This document shows positions 18,021-26,465 of a stretch of 64,000 nucleotides of DNA, piece after piece. The notes beneath the pieces are model-generated. The model did no database searches, was not told where the DNA came from, and was given only the letters and a program-made list of their open reading frames with translations. Position 1 is the stretch's first letter, and the number at the start of each line of letters is the position of its first letter. A program made the position numbers and the translations under genes. The DNA comes from an archaeon (GTDB lineage Archaea > Thermoproteota > Nitrososphaeria > Nitrososphaerales > Gagatemarchaeaceae): contig CADDZR010000003.1 of NCBI GenBank assembly GCA_902812495.1, positions 24,483 to 88,482 of the forward strand. The letters run 5' to 3'.

Positions 18021-19653
18021 CCTCGAAAGGTTGGCGCGCATAGTTGGTGCGGAGAAAAGAGAAATTGTCGAAAGGATACCCTACGTTGGACTTGATATAG
18101 AGGAGTTAACCGAGAGCTACATAAGAGTCGAGTACAGTCCAAACAGGCCAGATTTCGGATCTGACGTTGGAATAGCAAGAGCACTTAAGGGCATAATGGG
18201 CATAGAGAAAGGTCTTCCAAAGTATAGGGTTGAAAAAGGGAATCTTAAAGTTGAGGTTGATCCCAAGCTCCACGAAGTAAGACCTTATATTGCATGCGTA
18301 CTCGCAGAATCTCTTTCATTGGGAGAGGAGGACATAAGACAGTTAATATCCCTTCAAGAGGATCTCCACCAGGGTCTTGGTAGGAAAAGGGCAAGGGCTG
18401 CAATTGGGCTCCACGACTTTTCAAGACTCGCTCAGCCAATATACTACAGAGCAGCAGAGCCTGACTATTCATTCCAGCCACTAGGCTACGAAAGAAAGAT
18501 GAGTATATCGGAGATAATTGAGAAAACAGAACAAGGCAAACTTTACGGGAATCTAATAAAGGGAAAAAACACATTCCCTGTTCTCGAAGATTCTGCTGGA
18601 AACACCCTTTCAATGCCACCAGTCATAAATGGTTCAGTTACAAAGCTAACAGTGGAAACGAAGGAAGTCTTTGTGGATGTTACAAGCACAGACAAGAAAA
18701 CAGGTGAACAGGTTCTTAATATAATCGCTACAACACTTCATGATATGGGTGGGAGGCTGAAAAGTGTAAAGATAGTTTACAGCAATTCTACAGAAGTAAC
18801 ACCGAGACTCAAACCCTTCACCGCTAACTTGGAAAAGAATGTCGTAGAGAGATTGACGGGACTGAAACTTTCAAAAAGGGATCTTGCGGAATATCTCTCA
18901 AGGTCAAGGCTTGAATTAAGAGGGAACAGAGTCTACATACCTTGCTACAGGGTTGATATCATGCATCCTGTGGACATAGCCGAGGAGGTTGCACTTGGCT
19001 ATGGTATCGAGAAGTTCGACGCAATATACCCTCCCCCCAACTCACCTGGTGAGAGGAACAAGTTTGAAAGTTTCCTAGAGTCTGTCTCCAACTTCATGGC
19101 AATGTCAGGATTGCTCGAGGTCATGGAGTACGAGCTAACAGATGAGAAGAGCCTGATAGGAAACTTCTCAAGGGAGGACTCTGGCATAATAAGGGTGATG
19201 AATCCAAAGAGCATTGAGCATTCCTTGCTTAGAGACAGTCTTATACCCTCGCTTCTCTCGGTGCTTTCAAGAAACTTAAAGGAGGAGTATCCTCAGAGAA
19301 TTTACGAGGTTGGAAGGGTTTTCTCGAGAAAAGGCAACACGTTTGATGAGCACTGGAATCTTTGCATGATGCTCTCTCACTCAAAGGCCAGCTACAGCGA
19401 GGCGAAGTCTTACCTTGCATCATTTCTCAACACATGTATAGGTATCAAAACATCAACAGAGCCATCCTCGCACTGGGCATTCTCTGAGGGTAGAACAGCA
19501 AGCATTCTTGTGTCTGAGAGAGAGACGGGTGTGATAGGCGAGGTTAAGCCCGAGGCACTTGAGTGCTTCGGTATATACACACCTGTATCGGGTTTCGAGA
19601 TAAATCTAACCATGCTCTATAACATGCTGAATAATAGCTCTCACTCAATCTGA
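18001..19653 (+). CDS. pheT: Phenylalanyl-tRNA synthetase beta subunit
   Basis: The 550-residue archaeal-type beta subunit pairs with PheS in an alpha2-beta2 enzyme. It carries the B3/B4 editing domain (SLQEDLHQGLGRKRARAAIGLHD region), the B5 domain (YIPCYRVDIMHPVDIAEEVALGYG) and the C-terminal catalytic-like module (NPKSIEHSLLRDSLIPSLL). The start is TTG at 18001, with GTG at 18007 as an alternative, overlapping pheS. The end overlaps the convergent phoU gene by 13 bp. Confidence 0.95.
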   Translation: MPVVKADLERLARIVGAEKREIVERIPYVGLDIEELTESYIRVEYSPNRPDFGSDVGIARALKGIMGIEKGLPKYRVEKGNLKVEVDPKLHEVRPYIACVLAESLSLGEEDIRQLISLQEDLHQGLGRKRARAAIGLHDFSRLAQPIYYRAAEPDYSFQPLGYERKMSISEIIEKTEQGKLYGNLIKGKNTFPVLEDSAGNTLSMPPVINGSVTKLTVETKEVFVDVTSTDKKTGEQVLNIIATTLHDMGGRLKSVKIVYSNSTEVTPRLKPFTANLEKNVVERLTGLKLSKRDLAEYLSRSRLELRGNRVYIPCYRVDIMHPVDIAEEVALGYGIEKFDAIYPPPNSPGERNKFESFLESVSNFMAMSGLLEVMEYELTDEKSLIGNFSREDSGIIRVMNPKSIEHSLLRDSLIPSLLSVLSRNLKEEYPQRIYEVGRVFSRKGNTFDEHWNLCMMLSHSKASYSEAKSYLASFLNTCIGIKTSTEPSSHWAFSEGRTASILVSERETGVIGEVKPEALECFGIYTPVSGFEINLTMLYNMLNNSSHSI

Positions 19654-20264
19654 CCCGAGACAATGTAAACAACACTTTCTGCAATGTAGGATGCGTGGTC
19701 AGCTATCCTCTCTAAGTACCTAAGTATCAATGTTGCAGAAAGATGGCATTTTAGCCCCTTTTCACTTCCTCTCAAAACAGCTCTTAGGTTTTCCCTGTAT
19801 TTCTCGTCAACAAAATCGTCCATCTCTGGTATCTTCCTTGCAGCGAGAATGTCCCTATTTACAAATGCATTTATGCTCATGTCTATCATCTCCTGAACCC
19901 TCTTTGCTGTCTCGAGAACAATCGTATGGTCGCATCTGCTTAGGTCGCCAAATATATCGAGCACCTCAATTATATCATAAGCATACCTTCCGAACCTAAA
20001 GAAACCGTAAGATATCTCCATGCATGCCTTAATGAACCTAAGGTCGGAGGCAACTGGCTGATACCTTGCTAAAAGCTCCATCGCAAGCTCACTTACTTCA
20101 TTGTGAAGAACTCTTAGCCTTGCAGCCATCTCCTTTACCCTTTCTCCTTTCTCTCCCTCACTGTAAGCAGATATTGCAAGCCCAACCGCGTCCCTTGAGA
20201 TTCCTGCCATCTCGGTTAGCATTCCATTCAGCTTCTCTAGACCTATATCCAGAAGCCTTGCCAT
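19641..20264 (-). CDS. phoU: PhoU-family phosphate-uptake regulator
   Basis: The 207-residue all-helical protein has two PhoU repeats with the (M/L)xxxx(R)..HA/DHAS signatures near the ends of each half (for example RIADHASYIAESVVY at the C terminus). PhoU proteins damp Pst-mediated phosphate uptake. This gene is the last of the pst operon, starting 4 nt after pstB. A second, larger PhoU protein is encoded divergently upstream of pstS. Confidence 0.9.
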   Translation of the reverse strand: MARLLDIGLEKLNGMLTEMAGISRDAVGLAISAYSEGEKGERVKEMAARLRVLHNEVSELAMELLARYQPVASDLRFIKACMEISYGFFRFGRYAYDIIEVLDIFGDLSRCDHTIVLETAKRVQEMIDMSINAFVNRDILAARKIPEMDDFVDEKYRENLRAVLRGSEKGLKCHLSATLILRYLERIADHASYIAESVVYIVSGQIE

Positions 20265-20268
20265 TCAA

Positions 20269-21081
20269 TCACCCAAACTTTCCTGTTATGTACCTCTCTG
20301 TCAGTTCCTCCCTTGGATTCTCAAATAGTTTTGTTGTCTTATCATATTCGATTATCTTGCCAAGGTACATGAATGCTGTGTAATCTGCAACCCTTGAGGC
20401 TTGTTGCATGTTGTGTGTTACTACAACAACTGTGTATTCCCTTTTAAGCGAGATAATAAGCTCCTCTATCTTTGCTGTTGCTGTAGGGTCCAGAGCAGAG
20501 CATGGTTCGTCCATCAGCAGGACCTCTGGCTCCACAGCAAGGGCTCTAGCTATACATAGCCTCTGCTGCTGCCCGCCAGACAAAGAAGCACCTGAGAGGT
20601 CAAGCTTGTCCTTCACCTCGTCCCAAAGGAACGCCTTTTCGAGACAGCTTCTCAGAACCTCATCAAGCTTCTTCCTGTCCTTCATTCCGGAAAACTTGAG
20701 ACCTGCAAGTACATTGTCCTTCACAGACATATTTGGAAAGGGGTTGGGTTTCTGGAAGACCATTCCTATTCTCCTTCTTATCTCTGTTGGGTCAATCCCC
20801 TCATCATAAATGTTCACGCCATCTAAGAGTACCTTCCCCTCAACCCTTGCATCAGGAACCAGTTCGTGTAACCTGTTAAGGCATCTGATAAATGTTGATT
20901 TACCGCATCCTGATGGACCGATTATCGCTGTGACACAGTTCGAATTGATGGATATGTTGATATCCTTCAAAACATGATTCTTTCCGTACCACGCGTTCAA
21001 TCCCTCAACACGTATTATCTCACCATTCAAGTACGACAATTCACCTTTCTTTTTATCTTGCTCCTCTTTTACAAGCATCAT
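20269..21081 (-). CDS. pstB: Phosphate ABC transporter ATP-binding protein
   Basis: This is the ATPase of the high-affinity phosphate importer. Walker [13 protein letters not shown], the Q-loop, the ABC signature LSGGQQQR and Walker B VLLMDEP are all visible, and the PstB-specific [16 protein letters not shown] block identifies the substrate class. I place the start at ATG 21081 (or 21078), which overlaps the pstA stop as ATGATG. A longer frame to 21168 would run deep into pstA and reads as nonsense. The protein is about 270 residues. Confidence 0.95.
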   Translation of the reverse strand: MMLVKEEQDKKKGELSYLNGEIIRVEGLNAWYGKNHVLKDINISINSNCVTAIIGPSGCGKSTFIRCLNRLHELVPDARVEGKVLLDGVNIYDEGIDPTEIRRRIGMVFQKPNPFPNMSVKDNVLAGLKFSGMKDRKKLDEVLRSCLEKAFLWDEVKDKLDLSGASLSGGQQQRLCIARALAVEPEVLLMDEPCSALDPTATAKIEELIISLKREYTVVVVTHNMQQASRVADYTAFMYLGKIIEYDKTTKLFENPREELTERYITGKFG

Positions 21082-21905
21082 AAATATCTGTATCTTCCTT
21101 TTGCAATAAACCTCACGCCAAGGCTTATTCCAAGAACTATGAGGAGGAGGACAAGACTTGCACCCCATGCCTGACTCACAAGAGGTGGATTTCCTGACGT
21201 TGCGCTGTTGAATATGAAGAGGGTTAAAGTATTGACGGGCTTTAGGAGGCCCGAGAATGGAAGCTGGCTTCCAAGTGCTGTCATAAGCAGTGGTGCCGTT
21301 TCACCAGATGCCCTCGCCAGAGCAAGGAGTATGCCAGATAAAATTCCGCCCTTTGCGTTCGATATAACTATTGCAACAACCCTAATCCTTCTTATGCCCA
21401 GTGCGTATGCTGCTTCCCTTATTGAGTTTGGTACGAAGGCCATTGATTCCGCAGTTGTTATGGTGACGATTGGTACCATAATAAGTCCGAGTGCTATACC
21501 ACCTGCAAGTGCTGAAAAGGTGTGAAGCGAAAGAACGACTAGCGAATAAACAAGTATGCCTGTAACTATTGAAGGGACACCCAACAGAACATCAGAGACA
21601 AACCTTACTACCCTGCTGTATCTCTCGCTTCTGAATTCAGATATGTAAGCACCTGCTGCAATTCCAATGGGTATGCCAACCAGCGAGGCAATTGCTACAG
21701 TTACAAAAGAACCAACTATCGAGTTTGCTATGCCTCCTCCAACACCCGTTGCAGAGGGATCCTCCGTTAAGAAACTCAGGTTTATAACGGAGAGACCGTT
21801 TGAAACGACGTATGCTATTATGCTGAAAAGTGGTACAACTGCTACCAGGAAGGCAGCCACAGAGAAAAACAGAAATAGCTTGTCGTAGATTTTTCTTTTA
21901 ATCAA
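21078..21905 (-). CDS. pstA: Phosphate ABC transporter permease PstA
   Basis: The 275-residue permease has about six membrane spans and the [13 protein letters not shown] coupling loop that docks onto PstB. The [15 protein letters not shown] segment is typical of PstA. It overlaps pstC by 4 nt (21902-21905) and pstB by 4 nt, so the three are translationally coupled. Confidence 0.93.
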   Translation of the reverse strand: MIKRKIYDKLFLFFSVAAFLVAVVPLFSIIAYVVSNGLSVINLSFLTEDPSATGVGGGIANSIVGSFVTVAIASLVGIPIGIAAGAYISEFRSERYSRVVRFVSDVLLGVPSIVTGILVYSLVVLSLHTFSALAGGIALGLIMVPIVTITTAESMAFVPNSIREAAYALGIRRIRVVAIVISNAKGGILSGILLALARASGETAPLLMTALGSQLPFSGLLKPVNTLTLFIFNSATSGNPPLVSQAWGASLVLLLIVLGISLGVRFIAKGRYRYL

Positions 21906-22822
21906 ATCAGTTCCGACCCCCTCAATCTCATCCTCCTCAGTATGATCCTTGCTGCGAAGTTTATGATAAATGAGATAACAAGCAAGGTGAAACCTGCTGC
22001 TATGACTGAAGATATAGCTATCTCGCCAATTGCTTCAGCATACTGGTTAGCTATGAGGCTTGCAAGTGTTTGAGATGGCATCAAAAGAGAGTAGCTGAAT
22101 TGAAGGGCGTTACCTATTATCATGGTTACGGCCATTGTTTCACCCAAAGCCCTTCCAAAGCCAAGAAAGACAGAAGCGGCTATCCCTTGCTTTGCGTAAC
22201 CTATCACTGCCTTCCTTATGACCTCGGACTTTGTTGCTCCTAATGCGTAAGCAGCCTCACGTAAGGAGCTAGGTACATATAGGAAAGATTCTCTGCACAC
22301 AGATGACATTATTGGCATTATCATTATCGCGAGAACAACACCAGAGCTTAGCATGTTGTAACCTGTTATCCCATCATTGCTGCTTAACAAAGGAATGAAG
22401 CTCAAATTTTCCTTCAGGAAGTTCTCGACAGGGTACAGGAAATATGGTACAAATACAGCAAGACCCCAAAAGCCATAGACAACGCTAGGAACAGCTGCAA
22501 GAAGCTCAACTATGCTCCCAAGAAAGTCGCTGAATCTTCTAGGGCAGAACTCTGAAAGGAATATCGCAAGACCAATACTCACAGGGAGGGAAATAAGTAA
22601 AGCTATAGCTGAGCTAACTAATGTCCCCATTATCTCGGGGAATACCTGAAATATCTCTCGCGGCGGGTTCCATGTGCTGCCAAGAAAGAAGGAGATACCA
22701 AACTTCTGAAACGCAAGAAGCGAGTCTTTCCCTATAGCAATAAAGTAAAGGGCAAGAAGAAAAGGTATGAATGAAGCAAACGCTGTTAGAAAATACTTCA
22801 AATATTTTTCGTTTAGTTTCAT
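21902..22822 (-). CDS. pstC: Phosphate ABC transporter permease PstC
   Basis: The 306-residue permease has about six spans and the coupling loop [17 protein letters not shown]. The blocks GIAIFLSEF and AVPSVVYGFWGL are PstC-like. It pairs with PstA to form the membrane channel and follows pstS by 31 nt in the operon. Confidence 0.93.
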   Translation of the reverse strand: MKLNEKYLKYFLTAFASFIPFLLALYFIAIGKDSLLAFQKFGISFFLGSTWNPPREIFQVFPEIMGTLVSSAIALLISLPVSIGLAIFLSEFCPRRFSDFLGSIVELLAAVPSVVYGFWGLAVFVPYFLYPVENFLKENLSFIPLLSSNDGITGYNMLSSGVVLAIMIMPIMSSVCRESFLYVPSSLREAAYALGATKSEVIRKAVIGYAKQGIAASVFLGFGRALGETMAVTMIIGNALQFSYSLLMPSQTLASLIANQYAEAIGEIAISSVIAAGFTLLVISFIINFAARIILRRMRLRGSELI

Positions 22823-22853
22823 TTTGGGTCAACAAATCTTTGGGAGACGTCCA

Positions 22854-24029
22854 CTATGTGAACGTCTTTCCCTGATAGTTTATTGAGGATATCAGCTGGA
22901 TGTCTATGCTTACGACATTCTGAGGGAGTGGCGCAAAGTAAAGCTTCTCACTGTACGACTGACCGTCCGTTACAACCCACTTGAAGAAGTTTGCGATAGC
23001 CCAGCCCTTGTTAGGGTCGTTCTGGTTCTGCCATACAAGAAGGTAGGTAAAAGTTGCAATGGGATATGAATCTTGACCTGGAGCGTTGACGATCGATGCT
23101 GTTATGTTCTTAGAGAGAACATCTGCAAACTGAGAGGCAGCTGCAACGAAAGAGGCTACGGTGGGCTGAACGAACTTTCCCGCACTATTTCTTATGTTTG
23201 CTGCAAGCAAGTGGTTGTTGAAGGCATAGTAACTGTCTGCATAGCCTATCGAGTACTTGTTCTGTATTACTAGCCCGGCAACACCGCTGCTTCCCTTTCC
23301 TGCAAGTTCATTTGTAGGCCAGTTAACTGAGGTACCAACACCTATCGTACTAACCCAGGTAGGGTCCTGTGTAGCGAGATAGGATGTAAGTGCGTAAGTA
23401 GTCCCACTTCCGTCTGACCTGTGAACCGGTATTATTGTTTGATTTGGAAGTGTTACAGAAGGATTGAGCTGTACAATGGCCTGGTCATTCCACTTTGTTA
23501 TCTTCTGTTCGTATATCTTTGCTATTATATCGCCTGTAAGGTTCAGGGAAACACTTATGCCAGGTATGTTGTAGAATATTGCAACTCCTCCCAGAGCTTC
23601 GGGTATCTGGAGCAGGTTTCCTTTCGATGAGTACTGTGCAAGCTGGCTAGCGCTGACAGGGGCATCGCTACCTGCGAAATCGAGTGTTCCTGTGAATAGT
23701 CCCTGCTGCCCAGCGCTGCTTCCTATTGGCTGGTAGTTTATCGAGACTGGGTTCTGAGAGGAAGCTGTCAGATTGTGATATGCTGATGCCCAAACTTGCA
23801 TTATTGGGTTTACAAAGGTTGAACCTCCTGCAGATATAACTATCTGGCCAGGAGGCGGCATGTACCTTGAGGTACTAGTCATGCTTGAAGTTGTGCTAGA
23901 TGTTTGGGTTGTACTAGTCTGCTGTTCTTGCCTCATAGATACAAGTACCACGACCGCAACCACCACAACTACTAGAAGAACAACAGCTATGACCGAAGAC
24001 TTTGCAGATATCCCTTTGCTGCGTTTCAT
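22854..24029 (-). CDS. pstS: Phosphate-binding protein PstS, membrane-anchored
   Basis: This 391-residue periplasmic-type binding protein captures phosphate for the Pst importer. It has an N-terminal Val-rich membrane anchor (about residues 13-30), a Ser/Thr-rich linker typical of archaeal binding proteins (about 35-55), then ISAGGSTFVNPIMQVWA, the FAGSDAPVS loop and RSDGSGTTYALTSYL, all phosphate-contacting blocks of PstS. No lipobox Cys is seen, so the anchor is probably an uncleaved helix. It is the first gene of the pst operon, and a TATA candidate lies upstream at about 24080-24090 (minus strand). Confidence 0.93.
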   Translation of the reverse strand: MKRSKGISAKSSVIAVVLLVVVVVAVVVLVSMRQEQQTSTTQTSSTTSSMTSTSRYMPPPGQIVISAGGSTFVNPIMQVWASAYHNLTASSQNPVSINYQPIGSSAGQQGLFTGTLDFAGSDAPVSASQLAQYSSKGNLLQIPEALGGVAIFYNIPGISVSLNLTGDIIAKIYEQKITKWNDQAIVQLNPSVTLPNQTIIPVHRSDGSGTTYALTSYLATQDPTWVSTIGVGTSVNWPTNELAGKGSSGVAGLVIQNKYSIGYADSYYAFNNHLLAANIRNSAGKFVQPTVASFVAAASQFADVLSKNITASIVNAPGQDSYPIATFTYLLVWQNQNDPNKGWAIANFFKWVVTDGQSYSEKLYFAPLPQNVVSIDIQLISSINYQGKTFT

Positions 24030-24119
24030 TATGTTTGTGCTATATATTTAGTCATTATATTTGTTTTCGAAATATGTTACTTATTAAATATAGACCTATT
24101 TGAAATATATATCTTGAAC

Positions 24120-24136
24120 AAGAACATAACGTTCTT
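24120..24136. promoter_or_regulatory. Palindrome in the pstS / AbrB-PhoU divergent promoter region
   Basis: AAGAAC (24120-24125) and GTTCTT (24131-24136) form a perfect 6-bp inverted repeat with a 5-nt spacer. It lies between the minus-strand pst promoter and the plus-strand TATA (TTTATATATATTAAA, about 24170-24184). A partial copy of the left arm (TTGAACA) precedes it. It is a candidate phosphate-responsive operator, known only from position and symmetry. Confidence 0.45.
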
Positions 24137-24200
24137 ATAATCAATATTGTGTGTATATCATTACTCAAATTTATATATATTAAATTTCAACTTAAAGGCT

Positions 24201-25211
24201 ATGGAATTTAGAAAACTCCAAGTAACAGGTGGCAACAGCTACATTGTTTCGTTGCCCAAGGAATGGATAAAAGACATGTCGCTCAGGCCAAAGGATCCAG
24301 TAGCTGTTATCATACAGCCTGATTCCTCTTTATTGATAGTACCAAAAAGGGAATACAAAGAAAGCCCAAAAAAAGAAGGCTACATTGATGCTCTCAAAGA
24401 AAGGGATAGAGACACAATTCTCAGAAGATTCATCTCTTACTACCTTGCAGGCTATGACGTTATCAAAATAGACACAGGAAAGTCTGAACCAGCGTTGCGA
24501 GCTGCCATAAGGGAAATAGTTAGGAAAAAGCTCATAGGCATAGAGATAGTCGAAGAAAGTTCAACAGGTCTTCTTGCCCAATGCATCTCAAGCTACTCTG
24601 ACCTGCCTCTGAAGAAAGCAACTGAGAGGATGTCTATAATAGCTTCGGGCATGTTCTCAGATTCAATTGAGGTTCTGAAACAGGGAAGCAAGGACCTAGC
24701 GAACGAGATACTTGAAAGGGACGACGAGGTTGACAGGTTCTACTACCTGGTTCTGAGACAGCTTAACATAGCAATAAGAAACAGGTTCATCATACAGGAA
24801 ATTGGGCTAAGCTCTCCAAGGGACCTGCTTGGCTACAGACTTGCGGCAAAGAGTATAGAAAGGGTTGGGGACCACGCAACGTCTATTGCGATGGAGGCAA
24901 GCGAGGTGACAGGTATAAGGAAGGAGGTTCTGGAGAAGATAGAGGAAATAGCACAACTCTCAAAGAATGTTTTCGAAACATCCGTTAACTCGCTTCTCAG
25001 ACTTGATACAAAGCTTGCAGAGGAAGCAATAACAAGGACAAAGGAGGTTGTAACGCTTGAGCAGAAGGTGAGCGGAGAAATACTTGCGCCAAAAATGTTC
25101 GGGAGCGAGGCATCCTTCCTCAAGTTGATACTCGAGAGTGTGAGGAGGGTTGCTGAATATGGCGCTGATATTTCGGAAATAACAATAGATATGACAGTGA
25201 AGGAACCCTAA
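24201..25211 (+). CDS. AbrB-domain PhoU-family regulator
   Basis: The 336-residue protein opens with an AbrB/SpoVT-like swapped-hairpin DNA-binding segment (FRKLQVTGGNSYIVSLPKEW, residues 3-22), followed by two PhoU helical repeats (VGDHATSIAMEASEV near 240, VAEYGADISEITID near the end). Such fusions are archaeal and are thought to couple phosphate sensing to transcription. I chose ATG 24201 because it begins the AbrB fold and lies about 24 nt after a TATA box; the upstream GTG at 24147 is unlikely. The gene is divergent from the pst operon, which it may control. Confidence 0.85.
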   Translation: MEFRKLQVTGGNSYIVSLPKEWIKDMSLRPKDPVAVIIQPDSSLLIVPKREYKESPKKEGYIDALKERDRDTILRRFISYYLAGYDVIKIDTGKSEPALRAAIREIVRKKLIGIEIVEESSTGLLAQCISSYSDLPLKKATERMSIIASGMFSDSIEVLKQGSKDLANEILERDDEVDRFYYLVLRQLNIAIRNRFIIQEIGLSSPRDLLGYRLAAKSIERVGDHATSIAMEASEVTGIRKEVLEKIEEIAQLSKNVFETSVNSLLRLDTKLAEEAITRTKEVVTLEQKVSGEILAPKMFGSEASFLKLILESVRRVAEYGADISEITIDMTVKEP

Positions 25212-25215
25212 GCTC

Positions 25216-25506
25216 TTATTCTGGCAGCTCGCATGTCTTTTCCATTATCTCGTACATTATTCTCTCTCCCCTTTCAGTAAGCGAGAGATATTCCTTCACA
25301 TACCTTCCATCCCTGTATGTTACTACGTCCACAAGATATTCGCCCTGGAGCTCACCTACTAACTTCGAAAATTCGGCCTTACACATATCCATATAATGCA
25401 TTGCCTGCATGAACTCCATCCGCTTACTGCCATAGAGCTTTAAGAGCATCTTCACTCCTTGTGGCGAGATCACAGATCTGCTTCTTTGTGATACTTGCGT
25501 TTGCAT
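25216..25506 (-). CDS. Small winged-helix DNA-binding protein (hypothetical)
   Basis: The 96-residue protein has a pattern consistent with a winged helix: MLLKLYGSKRMEFMQAMHYMDMCKAEFSKLVGEL, then a beta wing with TYRDGRYVKEYLSLTERGERIMYEI. The LTERGER ending resembles MarR/PadR-like regulators. It lacks a recognisable ligand domain. Its promoter region is shared with the structured RNA on the opposite strand, so it might regulate that unit. I cannot assign a specific family. Confidence 0.6.
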   Translation of the reverse strand: MQTQVSQRSRSVISPQGVKMLLKLYGSKRMEFMQAMHYMDMCKAEFSKLVGELQGEYLVDVVTYRDGRYVKEYLSLTERGERIMYEIMEKTCELPE

Positions 25507-25603
25507 TTCTTTTCACGTTCAGTCTATGGCCCAATTACGATATATTGCTTTCCGAAATACGTACATTATGCGCTATACAATATATATGAGCGCCTGTAAA
25601 GCC

Positions 25604-25610
25604 TATAAAA
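25604..25610 (+). promoter_or_regulatory. TATA box ahead of the structured RNA
   Basis: TATAAAA at 25604-25610 lies about 25 nt upstream of the first base (25632) of the long GC-rich stem, the distance expected between an archaeal TATA box and its transcription start. Confidence 0.6.
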
Positions 25611-25631
25611 CACCACACTGCATGATGTATC

Positions 25632-25856
25632 CGCAGCCTTCCAGAAAAGCGCGCATAACGGCCACCTGTGAAGGCAGCTATGCTTTGATGAACAGATGGT
25701 TTACCCAGGCGCGCGACATGGAAGGCTGCGTGCCCGTCAAAGAGGCTCAGCAACCAAAGGCTAGGGATGAGCTGGGCAAGTCAGAGACGGGCAACAAACT
25801 CAAAAGGCTTAAGGGAGCACAGTTTTCAAAGTCTTGCTGCGGGGCAGTGCTTACAG
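25632..25856 (+). ncRNA. Structured RNA, candidate multi-hairpin (H/ACA-like) guide RNA or long 5' leader
   Basis: A GC-rich block begins where transcription from the TATA at 25604 should start. CGCAGCCTTCC (25632-25642) pairs with GGAAGGCTGCG (25720-25730). Inside it GCGCGC pairs with GCGCGC, followed by G-ACA, and the enclosed arm contains GTGA...TGATGA, which looks like an L7Ae kink-turn. Next TGCCCGTC (25731-25738) pairs with GACGGGCA (25786-25793), followed by ACA, with an inner GCTCAGC/GCTGGGC stem. A third short stem AGCAC/GTGCT is followed by T-ACA immediately before the ATG at 25857. Hairpins each followed by ACA, plus a kink-turn, suggest an archaeal H/ACA RNA; a leader controlling the Toprim gene is the alternative. 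It does not match SRP, RNase P or tRNA. Confidence 0.5.
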
Positions 25857-26252
25857 ATGAACACTGAAGAAAGGAGGTTCGAATCCTTCTTAAGCTTCCT
25901 CAGGGTCTTCGTTAGCGAGCTCAACTTAAAATGTGAAGGCAACATAGCTCTACTCGTAGAGGGAAAAAGGGATGTCATTGCTCTCAGGAAGATAGGCTTT
26001 ACAGGCAATGTAATTACACTCACCTCCTTTGTCAAGATGAGGCAAAAGGGTAGCCTTATGTTCAGCAAGCTAATAGTGATGACAGACTTTGACAAGGAGG
26101 GAAGGTATCTAGCATCTAGGCTTTGTAGAACGATGCCACGTGTTGGGATAGAAGTTTCTGTAGAGGAAAGGAAAAAGTTGCTTGACGCTTCAAAAGGCCT
26201 CCTTTACAACATAGAGAATCTTTCCAGATTCGCTGATTTCTTTTCATTGTGA
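25857..26252 (+). CDS. Small Toprim-domain protein (UPF0292-like)
   Basis: The 131-residue protein is essentially a lone Toprim domain: the catalytic-type Glu35 in ALLVEGKRDVIAL and the DxD pair Asp77/Asp79 in VMTDFDKEGRYLASRL. Small Toprim proteins of this size occur widely in archaea (UPF0292) and resemble RNase M5 and primase active sites; the reaction is unknown. I chose ATG 25857; the longer frame to 25767 runs through the upstream structured RNA. The gene lies directly behind that RNA and two genes before dnaG-pelA. Confidence 0.78.
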   Translation: MNTEERRFESFLSFLRVFVSELNLKCEGNIALLVEGKRDVIALRKIGFTGNVITLTSFVKMRQKGSLMFSKLIVMTDFDKEGRYLASRLCRTMPRVGIEVSVEERKKLLDASKGLLYNIENLSRFADFFSL

Positions 26253-26465
26253 TCTTTCAAGCGCGCCAACAGCATACTATCCTCTTTCATTTATTTCATA
26301 ATATGTCCAAAGAGAATACAATAAATTCAAACTACATGCCTTATGCGTAACACAGAGTTTAACTTGCAATCAAACTAAAACATTCTCCCCAAAATGCAAG
26401 TGTTTATATTACAGATGAGTCTATGGTTTATCTGTAAAAGCTGTTACGATTAAAAAGTAAATGAG
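26253..26465. promoter_or_regulatory. dnaG upstream region: TATA box and 8-bp inverted repeat at the expected start site
   Basis: TTTATATTA at about 26402-26410 is a TATA box. TTACAGAT (26409-26416) and ATCTGTAA (26430-26437) form a perfect inverted repeat with a 13-nt spacer that covers the expected transcription start. Upstream, ACTTGCA and TGCAAGT form a second pair before the TATA box. These could be repressor sites or a 5' hairpin for the dnaG-pelA transcript. No gene is seen in this stretch. Confidence 0.45.

Noticed and set aside
25526..25867. A 113-codon reading frame across the structured RNA block
   Set aside because: Its composition is unlike a protein, and the DNA under it is explained by long complementary stems and a TATA box at the right place.
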